Shown: positions 1 through 8,280, numbered from the stretch's first letter. The stretch: DNA of 64,000 nucleotides from Sphingomonas faeni (GCF_003053745.1 NZ_QAYE01000010.1:82893-146892); one strand, 5' to 3'. Made by a program: numbers and translations. Notes: generated by a model not told the origin, from the letters alone.

Positions 1-231
1 CTTGGCAGGTGCGCGCAGGTGGATCGTGCAGAAATCCTGGCACGCGAACAGGCACGGCATCTCCTGCACCGCGACGTCGGCATAAGCGGGATCGCTCGCC
101 TGCACCGCCTTCAATGCGCTGACGAGCCGCGCGCCGCCGCGTTGGCCGTGCTCATCGTCGCGCGCATCGGTGGAATGGCGGCACGTATTGCACGCGACCA
201 CCGCGACGCCGTCTTCGACCGGCTTCAGCAT
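1..231 (-). CDS. DUF1636 family putative metal-binding protein (partial, 3' end beyond window)
   Basis: The reading frame runs off the left edge, so only the N-terminal 77 residues are seen. A CNTCR motif lies near residue 14 and CLFACQDFC near residue 63; this cysteine-rich, short ferredoxin-like layout is what I recognise as the DUF1636 family, which is often encoded with cobalamin or cobalt genes. The cobalamin riboswitch upstream on the same strand supports a B12-related role. The ATG at 231 overlaps the stop of a 15-codon upstream reading frame that has the better ribosome binding site. The family assignment is from motif memory; the exact role (cobalt handling or redox) is not known from sequence. 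Confidence 0.72.
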   Translation of the reverse strand, partial: MLKPVEDGVAVVACNTCRHSTDARDDEHGQRGGARLVSALKAVQASDPAYADVAVQEMPCLFACQDFCTIHLRAPAK

Positions 232-272
232 GTCCGTTCCCGGACGATCTTGGAACGATGTGAACTTGGCAT
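225..272 (-). CDS. Possible 15-codon leader peptide upstream of DUF1636
   Basis: An ATG at 272 with a strong Shine-Dalgarno (GAAGGGG, 5 nt spacing) opens a 15-codon frame (MPSSHRSKIVRERTC) whose TGA overlaps the first bases of the DUF1636 ATG at 231. The layout suits translational coupling between the riboswitch and the first structural gene. The peptide itself shows no family signature, so this may simply be a chance frame. Confidence 0.3.
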   Translation of the reverse strand: MPSSHRSKIVRERTC

Positions 273-411
273 AGAAACCCCTTCGGACAGTCGGTCTCGC
301 ACGACGCGAAGGGCGAAGGTGCATGCCTCCAGCCTCCGCGCAACGCGAAGCGATGTCGTCGCTCGGGGTAGTACCCGTCCGTTCGGCGCACCCTGGCCGG
401 ACGAAAGACGA

Positions 412-586
412 CCGCGACGGGCAGGTCTCCTGGCTCGCGGGTCAACGCCGTCCGCGCCGCCTTCTCGGGACCATCCCAATGGCATGAGGCACGATGGCTC
501 GCCGCGTACAGTTGCAGGGGCAGCCGGGTGTTTCCCGTTCCCATTTTCATCCCCCTCCGCGCGAGCGTCGGGGGAACCTGTCGCGG
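412..586 (-). ncRNA. Cobalamin (AdoCbl) riboswitch
   Basis: Read on the minus strand, the element contains the B12 box core GCCCCTGCAACTGT (508-522), the upstream GGGAAACACCCGG segment, and the conserved 3' motif GAGCCAGGAGACCTGCC (420-436). The ends pair as a P1 stem: CCGCGAC (586-580) with GTCGCGG (418-412). It lies about 180 nt upstream of the DUF1636 start, so it probably represses that gene and any downstream cobalamin or cobalt genes outside the window when adenosylcobalamin is abundant. cobO lies on the other side and is not downstream of it. Confidence 0.93.
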
Positions 587-668
587 GGGGATCGATAGGC
601 GGGAGGAAGACACGGCGCAAGACACGGCTACGTCGGTTAGACGTCCGCCAGCCATCCCCACGCGCTCC

Positions 669-750
669 CGTCATCCTGACGAAAGTCAGGATCCAGGGTA
701 ACGGGCGGTGGCCTTCGTGGCTCTGGATCCTGACTTTCGTCAGGATGACG
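669..750. repeat. Perfect 28-bp inverted repeat pair with internal hairpins
   Basis: The arm at 669-696 is the exact reverse complement of the arm at 723-750. Each arm also folds on itself (ATCCTGAC-GAAA-GTCAGGAT). It sits between the cobO stop and the riboswitch, so it may end cobO transcription. Paired palindromes of this type are common between sphingomonad genes. Confidence 0.8.
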
Positions 751-787
751 GACGGTGGCTGTTTTGGGCCGCAGAGTACGGAGCCGC

Positions 788-1387
788 CTAGAACTCCACG
801 CCCGCCTGCGCCTTCACCCCCGACCGGAACGGATGCTTCACCTGCGTCATCTCGGTTACCAGGTCCGCCATCTCGATCAGCGCGTCCGGCGCGTTCCGCC
901 CGGTCACCACGACATGCGTCATCTCGGGCTTCTCGGCTAACACGGCCAGCACCTCGTCGACCGGCAGATACTCATACCGCAACACGATATTGAGTTCATC
1001 CGCGACCACCATCGCGTACGACGGGTCGGCAATCATCCGCTTGACCTCGTCCCACGCCTCGCGCGCCACCGCGATGTCGCGCGCGCGATCCTGCGTGTCC
1101 CAGGTAAAGCCCTCCCCCATCGGCTTGAACTCGCATAGGTCCGGGAACGCATCGAAAACCGCCTTCTCGCCGGTCGTCATCGCGCCCTTGACGAACTGTA
1201 CCACGCCAACCTTGCGCCCATGTCCGATCATCCGCACCGCCATGCCGAACGCGGCGGTCGACTTGCCCTTGCCCTTGCCGGTGTGGACGATGATCAGGCC
1301 CTTCTCGATCGTCTTGCTCGCGACGATCCGGTCGTGGACCTCCTTGCGCTTGGCGCTCTTGGCATTCTGCTCGTCGTCGGTCCGCAT
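788..1387 (-). CDS. cobO: Cob(I)yrinic acid a,c-diamide adenosyltransferase
   Basis: CobO/BtuR/CobA-type ATP:corrinoid adenosyltransferase, which moves the 5'-deoxyadenosyl group of ATP to cob(I)alamin precursors in the cytoplasm. The 199-residue product has the family P-loop HTGKGKGKSTAAFG near residue 35, the VQFVKG segment, VVADELN near residue 127 and a C-terminal tail ending AQAGVEF, all typical. The start was chosen at the ATG at 1387, preceded by GAGGA; the frame stays open upstream but there it overlaps the divergent dehydrogenase gene. Only 60 bp separate it from that gene, so the two share a divergent promoter region. It neighbours the B12 riboswitch, consistent with a cobalamin locus extending to the left. 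Confidence 0.95.
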   Translation of the reverse strand: MRTDDEQNAKSAKRKEVHDRIVASKTIEKGLIIVHTGKGKGKSTAAFGMAVRMIGHGRKVGVVQFVKGAMTTGEKAVFDAFPDLCEFKPMGEGFTWDTQDRARDIAVAREAWDEVKRMIADPSYAMVVADELNIVLRYEYLPVDEVLAVLAEKPEMTHVVVTGRNAPDALIEMADLVTEMTQVKHPFRSGVKAQAGVEF

Positions 1388-1447
1388 GATCAAGTCCTCT
1401 CGTCCTCCCGATGGCGGATCGCGCCGCGCGGCGCTAGAGCGACCGAC

Positions 1448-3064
1448 ATGCTCCGCATCACCGACCTCAAGCTCCCGCTCAACCACGCCGACGAAGCGCT
1501 GCCCGCCGCGATCCGCGATCGCCTGCGCGTCACCCCGCGCGACCTGATCCGCTACACCATCGCGAGGCGCGCGCACGATGCGCGTGACAAGATGGACATT
1601 CAGCTCGTCTATTCGGTCGACGTCACGCTGAAGAACGAGGACACCGTCCTCACGCGCTTCCGAAAGGATCGCCACGTCCAGCGTACCCCCGACACGGGCT
1701 ATCGCTTCGTCACCAAGGGCGGCGCGAGCTACACCGGCCCGCGTCCCGTAGTCGTCGGCGCAGGCCCCTGCGGGCTGTTCGCCGGCCTGATCCTCGCGCA
1801 GATGGGGTTCCGCCCGATCATCCTCGACCGCGGCAAGGTCGTCCGCGAGCGCACCAAGGACACTTGGGGCCTGTGGCGCAAAAGCGTCCTCAACCCCGAA
1901 TCCAATGTCCAGTTCGGCGAGGGCGGCGCCGGCACCTTCTCCGACGGCAAGCTCTGGAGCCAGATCAAGGACCCGCGCCACTTGGGCCGCAAAGTCCTGA
2001 CCGAGTTCGTCAAAGCCGGCGCGCCGCCCGAAATCCTCACCGAGGCGCACCCGCATATCGGCACCTTCCGCCTCGTCACGATGGTCGAGAGCATGCGCGA
2101 GACGATCGAGGCGCTCGGCGGCGAATACCGCTTCTCGACCCGCGTCGACGGTCTCGACATCGTCGAGGAAGCCGGCACCCGCCGGCTCCGCGGCCTCCAC
2201 CTCAGCACCGGCGACTATCTCGAAGCGAACCACGTCGTTTTCGCGGTCGGCCACAGCGCGCGCGACACGTTCGAGATGCTGCATGCGAAAGGCGTATACG
2301 TCGAAGCCAAGCCGTTCTCGATCGGCGTCCGCATCGAACACCCGCAATCGTGGATCGACGAAGCCCGGTTCGGGCCGTGCGCCGGCCATCCCGATCTCGG
2401 CGCCGCGGCGTACAGCCTGTCGCACCACTGCAAGAACGGGCGGACGGTCTACAGCTTCTGCATGTGCCCGGGCGGCACCGTCGTCGCCGCGACCTCCGAG
2501 GAAGGCCGCGTAGCGACCAACGGCATGAGCCAATATTCGCGCAACGAACGCAACGCGAACTCGGGGATCGTCATCGGCATCGACCCCGAGCGCGACTATC
2601 CCGGCCACCCGCTCGCCGGCATCGAACTGCAACGCCACTGGGAATCGCGGGCGTATGTGGCCGGCGGTTCGAACTACAAGGCACCCGCGCAACGCATCGG
2701 CGACCTGATTGCGGGCCGCGCGTCGACTGCGCTGGGCTCGGTTATCCCGTCGTACAAGCCGGGGGTGCACATGACCGACCTGTCGGAGTGCCTGCCCGAC
2801 TTCGCGATCACTGCTTTGCGGGAAGCGTTGCCAGCGTTCGGACGCGAGATTCCGGGTTACGACCATCCTGATGCGGTGCTCACAGGGGTCGAGACGCGAA
2901 CCTCGTCGCCGGTCAGGATCACGCGGGGCGATGATTTCGTCAGCCTCAACACAGCCGGTCTGTTCCCGGCGGGCGAAGGCGCTGGCTATGCCGGGGGCAT
3001 CCTTTCCGCCGCGGTCGACGGGATCAAGGTCGCGGAGGCGGTTGCGTTGAGCCTCACTGCTTAA
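1448..3064 (+). CDS. COG2509-type FAD-dependent dehydrogenase
   Basis: A 538-residue flavoprotein of the COG2509 group (uncharacterised FAD-dependent dehydrogenases). The first ~95 residues form the group's small N-terminal domain (RITDLKLPLNH start); an FAD-binding Rossmann motif VVVGAGPCGLFAGLILAQMG follows near residue 100, then GEGGAGTFSDGKLW and a C-terminal GEGAGYAGGILSAAVDGIK, typical of the flavin-binding end of this group. The physiological substrate is unknown. The ATG at 1448 fits the start of the N-terminal domain; in-frame codons further upstream lie inside the divergent cobO. No partner gene follows; a repeat region separates it from the next, convergent gene. Confidence 0.88.
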   Translation: MLRITDLKLPLNHADEALPAAIRDRLRVTPRDLIRYTIARRAHDARDKMDIQLVYSVDVTLKNEDTVLTRFRKDRHVQRTPDTGYRFVTKGGASYTGPRPVVVGAGPCGLFAGLILAQMGFRPIILDRGKVVRERTKDTWGLWRKSVLNPESNVQFGEGGAGTFSDGKLWSQIKDPRHLGRKVLTEFVKAGAPPEILTEAHPHIGTFRLVTMVESMRETIEALGGEYRFSTRVDGLDIVEEAGTRRLRGLHLSTGDYLEANHVVFAVGHSARDTFEMLHAKGVYVEAKPFSIGVRIEHPQSWIDEARFGPCAGHPDLGAAAYSLSHHCKNGRTVYSFCMCPGGTVVAATSEEGRVATNGMSQYSRNERNANSGIVIGIDPERDYPGHPLAGIELQRHWESRAYVAGGSNYKAPAQRIGDLIAGRASTALGSVIPSYKPGVHMTDLSECLPDFAITALREALPAFGREIPGYDHPDAVLTGVETRTSSPVRITRGDDFVSLNTAGLFPAGEGAGYAGGILSAAVDGIKVAEAVALSLTA

Positions 3065-3420
3065 GCCGTTTCGTTCCCCCGCGAAGGCGGGGGTCCAGGA
3101 GCCACAAATACCTGCATTCGTTACCTTGGGCTCTCGCCTTCGCGGGAGAACAGAGGGTTGCGGCGCCGAAGTTTAGGGCATGATCGTCAGGACCAAATCT
3201 CAGCGCCCCACCCCGGCGGAGGCCGGGGCCCAGTTGGGAAGCAGTAGTAACTGCGCTCAGCGTACTCTTACTCTGACATGCGCAACTGGACCCCGGCCTC
3301 CGCCGGGGAGGTGCGGTACACGTATGGTGATCACTCTCGATGCCACGGTAAATTCGAACGAGAAACAGCCGGCTCGGACGATGCCCTTGGCAAGGAACTG
3401 CCCTGTCGCCGTCCGGCCAA
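3065..3420. repeat. Intergenic region with two paired palindromic elements
   Basis: No gene is supported here. The region lies between convergent genes and holds two REP/BIME-like pairs. The first has arms at about 3073-3102 and 3127-3151 (core CCCGCGAAGGCGGGGG). The second has arms at about 3209-3236 and 3282-3312 (core CCCCGGCGGAGGCCGGGG, each flanked by an AGTTG/CAACT motif). Such pairs can fold into long hairpins and may end transcription from both sides. Confidence 0.75.
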
Positions 3421-4119
3421 TCACTTCCGCCGCTGCGGCCCCGTCTCGATCAACCATGCCCGCGGCAGCCCCGTCGGCTTCGCCACCCCATCCAACCGCC
3501 GCGCACTCATCAAAGCGACCCGCTTCAGGATCATCTGGTCCTTGAACGCGTCCATCCCGCCGCCGGTCGGCTTGGCGAGAATGCGCTTCACCACGTCCAT
3601 GCCCGCGACGACGTGCCCGAACGCCGCATAGCCCGGATAGCCCGCGCGCGCGTCCATCGCCGGCGCCGGCCCGACCGTGATGAAGAAATTCCCGCCAGCC
3701 GATGCCGGCGTCATCCCCCGCGCCATCGAGATCGTCGCGTCGAGATGCTTGATCCCGGTCATCGCCGTGGTCTCGAGCGGAAACGGCGGCAGGATCCGCC
3801 GTGCATCGGTGCGGATGCCTGCCTGGATGAAGCCGAGCTTCGGCGCGGACTTCTGGCGGCTCGCTCGGTAGAAGTCCGTGCCGTCGAACCGGCCGTCATC
3901 GACATAGGCGAGGAAATTCGCGGTGGTCTTCGGCGCATGGCGGGCGTCGAGCGCCAGCAGGATCGGCCCCTCCGACGTGACTAGGCGCACGCGAACAAGG
4001 CCCGGCTTCGGTCCCGGTTCGGCGCGCTGAACCTGCCGCCTCGCCGACTGCGCCGTTCCCGCAGTTGCCAAGGCCGCAATGGCTACGAAGCCCATCATCA
4101 AACGCCGCACTTCGAACAC
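3421..4119 (-). CDS. Exported cyclophilin-type peptidyl-prolyl cis-trans isomerase
   Basis: A 232-residue protein with an N-terminal Sec signal (FVAIAALATAGTAQSA, cleavage near residue 25), followed by a single cyclophilin domain: VTSEGPILLALD, the ANFLAYVDDGRFDGTDFYRA segment with the catalytic-type Arg of FYR, a FFITVGPAPAMD loop and YAAFGHVVAGMDVV. It should speed proline isomerisation of proteins in the periplasm. The GGMDAFKDQMI and LDGVAKPTGLPRAWL tail matches the family in alphaproteobacteria. It is flanked on both sides by palindromic repeat elements and seems to be a single-gene unit. Confidence 0.92.
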   Translation of the reverse strand: MFEVRRLMMGFVAIAALATAGTAQSARRQVQRAEPGPKPGLVRVRLVTSEGPILLALDARHAPKTTANFLAYVDDGRFDGTDFYRASRQKSAPKLGFIQAGIRTDARRILPPFPLETTAMTGIKHLDATISMARGMTPASAGGNFFITVGPAPAMDARAGYPGYAAFGHVVAGMDVVKRILAKPTGGGMDAFKDQMILKRVALMSARRLDGVAKPTGLPRAWLIETGPQRRK

Positions 4120-4464
4120 TCACGCCTTTACCGATGGCGTCGGCTACCCTTCCGTATGTGGTGAAGCAAGCGTGTGGGAATATGTGAGGGAGAACTGTAC
4201 GATAACAGCGCTAGTTCGAGACCGTGCGAAGCTCTAGCTTGCACCTTAGATCAGCGTCGCGAACGCCTACTTCCTAGACAACTCCCCGGCGAAGGCCGGG
4301 GCCCAATTGGGCAACGTGGCTAATGGAGGCTGCGCGAATCCACTCAGCCATACCAATTGGGCCCCGGCTTTCGCCGGGGAGGTGTACTGGTATGGTTTGT
4401 CTTTAAGCTCTCGTGTGCGCCGGATAATTAATATTGCACCGCGACGCCGACCGCCCCCCGCCCA
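4120..4464. repeat. Intergenic region with one paired palindromic element
   Basis: No gene is supported in this 345-bp gap. It contains a paired element with arms at about 4282-4310 and 4363-4385 (core CCCCGGCGAAGGCCGGGG followed by CCAATTGG), the same family as those near 3.2 and 43.6 kb. The rest, upstream of the cyclophilin start, should hold its promoter. Confidence 0.7.
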
Positions 4465-4770
4465 TCAAACATAGCGCGGAATCGGCCCCACCTGCGGCGT
4501 CTGGTCCGGCAGGTCTACCATCGTCTCGTCCACGAAACACCAGCCCCAGCCCTCCGGCGGGTCGTACCCCTCGATGATCGGATGCCGCGTCGCGTGGAAG
4601 TGGGCGGTCGCGTGGCGGTGGGGGGAGTCGTCGCAGCAGCCGACATGGCCGCACGCCCGGCACAGCCGCAGATGCACCCACTCGCTGCCGATCCGGAGGC
4701 ACTCCTCGCACCCCTTAGCGGTCGGCGTCACGTCGCGGATCGTATCCATGTGCGTGCACCCGTAGCTCAT
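4465..4770 (-). CDS. UBP-type zinc finger protein
   Basis: A 101-residue stand-alone ZnF-UBP domain. Cys/His ligands are spread as in the family: CTH (residue 5), CEEC (about 21), CRACGHVGCCDDS (about 37), HRHATAHFHATRH (about 51) and the closing WGWCFVDE. In eukaryotes this fold binds the free diglycine tail of ubiquitin; the bacterial ligand is unknown. It is the last gene of a four-gene operon, its ATG overlapping the stop of the cNMP/thioredoxin-reductase-like gene (4767-4770), so translation is probably coupled. Genes of this type recurrently sit beside such flavoproteins in other bacteria (from memory), which suggests a working pair. Confidence 0.88.
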   Translation of the reverse strand: MSYGCTHMDTIRDVTPTAKGCEECLRIGSEWVHLRLCRACGHVGCCDDSPHRHATAHFHATRHPIIEGYDPPEGWGWCFVDETMVDLPDQTPQVGPIPRYV

Positions 4771-6425
4771 GTTGCACCCCTTTCCGCCATGTCGGCCAAA
4801 ACACTATGGATCTGCGCGACCACCGCCGCGCCTTCGCCAACCGCCGCCGCGACGCGCTTGGTCGAGCCGGCGCGGACATCGCCGATCGCGAACACGCCCG
4901 CGCGGCTCGTCTGTAACGGCAACGCGGCGGCGCCGGTGACGATGAACCCCTTCTCGTCGGTATCGACACAGCCCTTCAGCCAGCCCGCATTGGGGTCCGC
5001 GCCGATGAACAGAAACAGGTGTCGCATCGCGCACCGCGTCTCGGCGCCGTCGCTGCGTTGGCGGAAGATCGCCCCCGTGAGTCCGGTGGCACCCTCGCCC
5101 TCCAGACCGACAATCTCGGTGCCGACGCGGATCGTCACGTTGGGCAGCGCGGCGATCCGGTCGATCAGGTATTTCGACATCGTCGCAGCCAAGGGGCGGC
5201 GCACGATCAGGTGCAGATGCTTCACGCGCGGTGCGAGGAACACCACCGCCTGCCCGGCCGAGTTGCCGCCGCCGACCAGCGCGACCTCCTCGCCCTCGCA
5301 CAACCGCGCCTCGATCGGCGAGGCCCAATAGGACACGCCGGCGCCCTCGAACTCCGCCAGGTCGGGGATGTCTGGCCGCCGATACCGCGCGCCCGACGCC
5401 ACGATCACGGTTCGCGACTGGACGCGCCGATCGCCCGGCAGTTCGAGCGCGAGCGGGTCGCCCGCGGGCCGATCCTCGTCGCAATCGAGATGTTCGACGG
5501 TCAGCGGGATCGCGATCTCAGCCCCGAACTTCAACGCTTGGTTGAATGCGCGCCCGGCCAGCGCCTGCCCCGAAATGCCGGTCGGGAAGCCCAGGTAGTT
5601 CTCGATCCGCGCCGATGCCCCCGCCTGCCCGCCGATCGCACGCTCGTCGAGCACGATCACCGACAGCCCCTCCGACGCTGCATACACCGCCGCCGCCAGC
5701 CCCGCCGGCCCCGCGCCGACGATCGCGACGTCGTACACGGTATCGGGATCGAGCTCGGGCGTGATGCCTAGGCACGCCGCGACCTCGATATCGGACGGTC
5801 TTTTCAGCACCGTACCGTTGGGACAAACGACCAGCGGCAGATCGCTCGACGCGACACCAGTCCGCTCGACCAGTGCACGCCCCTCGTCGTCGGATGCAGC
5901 ATCGAGGACGATGTTCGGATAGCCCGATCGCGTGAGAAACCCCTGTAGCCGGACGACGTCGGGACTGTCCGGCAGGCCGACGATCACCGTCCCCCCGCTG
6001 CCCTGCTCGATCAGGCCGACGCGGCGCAGGATCAGCGCGCGCATCACGATCTCGCCGACGTCCGCGGAGCCGACCATCAGCGCGCGCAGATGCGCCGGAT
6101 CGAACGGCAGTGCGGTACAGCCGGTGGGGCCAGCGGTGCCGCCCGCAATCGTCGGGCGTCCGGCGAGCTGGTTTACCTCGCCCGTCAATTGCCCCGGGCC
6201 GTGCGTGGTGATCGGCGCCTCGTGACTGAGCCCGTCGCGACGGACGACGTCGATCGTTCCTTCGAGCACGAGCCATGCCGCGACGCCTTGCTCGCCGATC
6301 GCATAGACCTGCTCGCCCGCGGCAAACACGCGCGGCGGACCGCTCGCAAAGCGCTTGGCCGTCTGAAGCTGTTCCGCGTTGAGCACCGGGAACATCTGGT
6401 GATCGCGCGCGCCGAGATCGCTCAT
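4767..6425 (-). CDS. cNMP-binding domain / thioredoxin-reductase-like fusion flavoprotein lacking CxxC
   Basis: A 552-residue three-part protein. Residues ~10-135 form a cyclic-nucleotide-binding (Crp-like) domain; ~145-222 look like a small thioredoxin/glutaredoxin-like domain (VVCPNGTVLKRPSD); ~230-550 are a class II thioredoxin-reductase-like flavoprotein with FAD motif VGAGPAGLAAAVYAA, NADPH motif VGGGNSAGQA and the C-terminal FAD motif IGDVRAGSTKR. The redox-active CxxC of true thioredoxin reductase, expected in SYCATC, reads SYWASP here (residues 365-370), so it cannot reduce thioredoxin by the usual mechanism. ATGA-type overlaps join it to the flavoreductase upstream (6422-6425) and the zinc finger gene downstream. 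Probably an NAD(P)H flavoprotein gated by a nucleotide or similar ligand; substrate unknown. Confidence 0.88.
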   Translation of the reverse strand: MSDLGARDHQMFPVLNAEQLQTAKRFASGPPRVFAAGEQVYAIGEQGVAAWLVLEGTIDVVRRDGLSHEAPITTHGPGQLTGEVNQLAGRPTIAGGTAGPTGCTALPFDPAHLRALMVGSADVGEIVMRALILRRVGLIEQGSGGTVIVGLPDSPDVVRLQGFLTRSGYPNIVLDAASDDEGRALVERTGVASSDLPLVVCPNGTVLKRPSDIEVAACLGITPELDPDTVYDVAIVGAGPAGLAAAVYAASEGLSVIVLDERAIGGQAGASARIENYLGFPTGISGQALAGRAFNQALKFGAEIAIPLTVEHLDCDEDRPAGDPLALELPGDRRVQSRTVIVASGARYRRPDIPDLAEFEGAGVSYWASPIEARLCEGEEVALVGGGNSAGQAVVFLAPRVKHLHLIVRRPLAATMSKYLIDRIAALPNVTIRVGTEIVGLEGEGATGLTGAIFRQRSDGAETRCAMRHLFLFIGADPNAGWLKGCVDTDEKGFIVTGAAALPLQTSRAGVFAIGDVRAGSTKRVAAAVGEGAAVVAQIHSVLADMAERGAT

Positions 6426-7801
6426 GTCTGCGCCACTGGTTCGAGCCCGAGCAACAGCGTCGGGATCAGTTCGGACACGGTCGGATGGATCGGAACCGCC
6501 CAGCGCAGCGCGGCCAACGGCTGGTCGGCGTTCATCATGTCGAGGATCCCGTGGATCGCCTCATCGCCACCGGTGCCGAGGATCGCCGCTCCCAATATCC
6601 GCTGTGTTTCCGCATCCGCCACGATCTTCATGAACCCCTTCGTCTCGCCCTTTTCGACCGCGCGCCCGACGCGGGTCATCGGCCGCTTCGAGACCAGGAT
6701 CGTCCGCCCGGTCTTCTCCGCCTCCGCCTGCGTCATCCCGACCCGGCCGAGCGGCGGATCGGTATAGAGCGCATAGCCGACCAGCCGCTGGCTCAGCGTC
6801 CGGTCGTCATGATCGAGCAGGTTCGCCGCAACGATCTCGAAATCGTTGTACGCCGTGTGGGTGAACGCGCCGCGCCCGTTGCAATCACCGAGCGCCCAGA
6901 CCCCCGGCACGTTGGTCTGCAGCATGTCGTCGACGGTGACATAACCCTTCGGATTGGTCTCGATCCCGGCGAGATCGAGCCCGAGGTCGTCGGTATTGGG
7001 GCGCCGGCCGACCGCCAGCAGCACATGGCTCCCGATCACCTTCGGATCGCCCGCCTGGCAATCGACCGACACCGCGACACCGCCCGCATGGCGCGCGAAT
7101 GCGATGCAGTTCGCGCCGGTTCGCACGGTGATCCCCTCGTCTTCCAATATGCCGCGGACGGCGTCCGACACGTCGGCATCCTCGTGCGCAATCAGCCGTT
7201 CGCCGCGCTCCACAACCGTCACCGCGGCGCCGAACCGGCGATACATCTGCGCGAACTCGAGCCCGACATAGCTCCCGCCGACGACGACAAGATGCGCGGG
7301 AATCTGTTCCAGCGCGACCATGTCGGTATTGTCGAGATGCGGCACGTCGCCGACACCGGGCATGTCCGGCACGCTCGCGCGCCCACCGACGTTGAGGAAA
7401 ATGCGCGGCGCGGTCATCTCCTCGCCGTCGACGGCGATCGTCCGCGGTCCGGTGAAGCGGGCGTGGCCGCGCAGGAAGGTGAGGCCCGCCATCCCCTCGA
7501 GCCAGCGCTCGTTGCCTAATCGCGCGTCCATCACGACCTTGCGCGCGCGGGCCGCGACGGCAGGCATGTCGACCGTGACATCGCCGGTCGCGATGCCAAA
7601 ATCCGCCGCGCGTCGTACGAGGTGCGCGGCATAGGCGCTCGCCACCAGCGTCTTGGTCGGCATGCAGCCGGTGTTGACGCACGTCCCGCCAACCAGCTTG
7701 CGCTCGATCAGCGCAACCGTCATCCCCGCGGCGGTGAGGCGGCCTGCCAGCGGTGGCCCGGCCTGCCCGGCACCGATGATGATCGCGTCGAAATTCCGCA
7801 T
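6422..7801 (-). CDS. Class I pyridine nucleotide-disulfide oxidoreductase (mercuric reductase-like)
   Basis: A 459-residue flavin disulfide reductase. FAD motif IIIGAGQAGPPLAGRL at the N terminus, redox-active disulfide GGTCVNTGCMPTK (C41, C46), NAD(P)H motif VVGGSYVGLEFAQ, second FAD motif WALGDCNGRGAF, and a C-terminal dimerisation domain with the His-Glu pair in HPTVSELIP. It has neither an N-terminal heavy-metal-binding domain nor a C-terminal cysteine pair, so it is not a functional mercuric reductase by sequence. The ATG at 7801 was chosen because it begins just before the FAD motif and overlaps the upstream gene's stop (TGATG). It is the second gene of the operon; the natural disulfide substrate is unknown. 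Confidence 0.9.
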   Translation of the reverse strand: MRNFDAIIIGAGQAGPPLAGRLTAAGMTVALIERKLVGGTCVNTGCMPTKTLVASAYAAHLVRRAADFGIATGDVTVDMPAVAARARKVVMDARLGNERWLEGMAGLTFLRGHARFTGPRTIAVDGEEMTAPRIFLNVGGRASVPDMPGVGDVPHLDNTDMVALEQIPAHLVVVGGSYVGLEFAQMYRRFGAAVTVVERGERLIAHEDADVSDAVRGILEDEGITVRTGANCIAFARHAGGVAVSVDCQAGDPKVIGSHVLLAVGRRPNTDDLGLDLAGIETNPKGYVTVDDMLQTNVPGVWALGDCNGRGAFTHTAYNDFEIVAANLLDHDDRTLSQRLVGYALYTDPPLGRVGMTQAEAEKTGRTILVSKRPMTRVGRAVEKGETKGFMKIVADAETQRILGAAILGTGGDEAIHGILDMMNADQPLAALRWAVPIHPTVSELIPTLLLGLEPVAQT

Positions 7802-8280
7802 CAGATCGACAGCACCACCAGCGCCGCCAGGAGGATCGCGACCGCATCCTCGATCAGCGCGGCCGGTCGATCGCTCCCGAACGTTGCCGCCAGTCGCGCG
7901 CGCAAGGCCGAGCCGCCATAAATTCCGAAGACCGCACCGACGATCCCGAGAACGATCCCCGGCAACGGCACGCCGATGCCGTACCCCACCGCCGCACCCG
8001 ATACCCCGCCCGTGAGCAGCCGCACGACGAACTGAGGCGGCACCTTGCGGCTGGGCGTCGACGGCAGCTGATCGGTGACGAGTTCGGTGGCCGCGAGCAG
8101 CGTGAAGATCCACGGCGTGAACCGGTAGCCGAGGAACGCGAGCCACGTCCCCTGCAACGGCAACGTCCCCTTGCTCGCGGCCCAGGCTACCGCGGCAGGC
8201 GCCAGCATCGCGCGCAACCCCGCGACGATGCCGATGACAAAGGCGAGGATCAGTCCGTGAACGAGCGGGGGGACGAGCAT
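7801..8280 (-). CDS. DUF4126 family membrane protein
   Basis: A 159-residue hydrophobic protein with about four membrane segments (FVIGIVAGLRAMLAPAAVAW; the region around residue 50; GGVSGAAVGYGIGVPLPGIV; and a C-terminal AVAILLAALVVLSI). The GLRAMLAPAAVAWAA and ELVTDQLPSTPSR motifs are those I associate with DUF4126, whose role is unknown. It is the first gene of the overlapping operon with the two flavoproteins and the UBP zinc finger, so it may anchor or feed that redox system at the inner membrane. About 170 bp upstream to the RidA-like gene should hold the operon promoter; I see no convincing operator there. Confidence 0.8.
   Translation of the reverse strand: MLVPPLVHGLILAFVIGIVAGLRAMLAPAAVAWAASKGTLPLQGTWLAFLGYRFTPWIFTLLAATELVTDQLPSTPSRKVPPQFVVRLLTGGVSGAAVGYGIGVPLPGIVLGIVGAVFGIYGGSALRARLAATFGSDRPAALIEDAVAILLAALVVLSI

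Noticed and set aside
788..2866. A 692-codon frame that would join cobO to a long N-terminal extension
   Set aside because: The extension is antisense to the FAD dehydrogenase gene. CobO homologues start near 1387, where GAGGA precedes the ATG.
6422..7801. Calling the class I flavoreductase a true mercuric reductase (merA)
   Set aside because: It has the CVNTGC disulfide but neither the heavy-metal-associated domain nor the C-terminal cysteine pair, and no mer genes are nearby.
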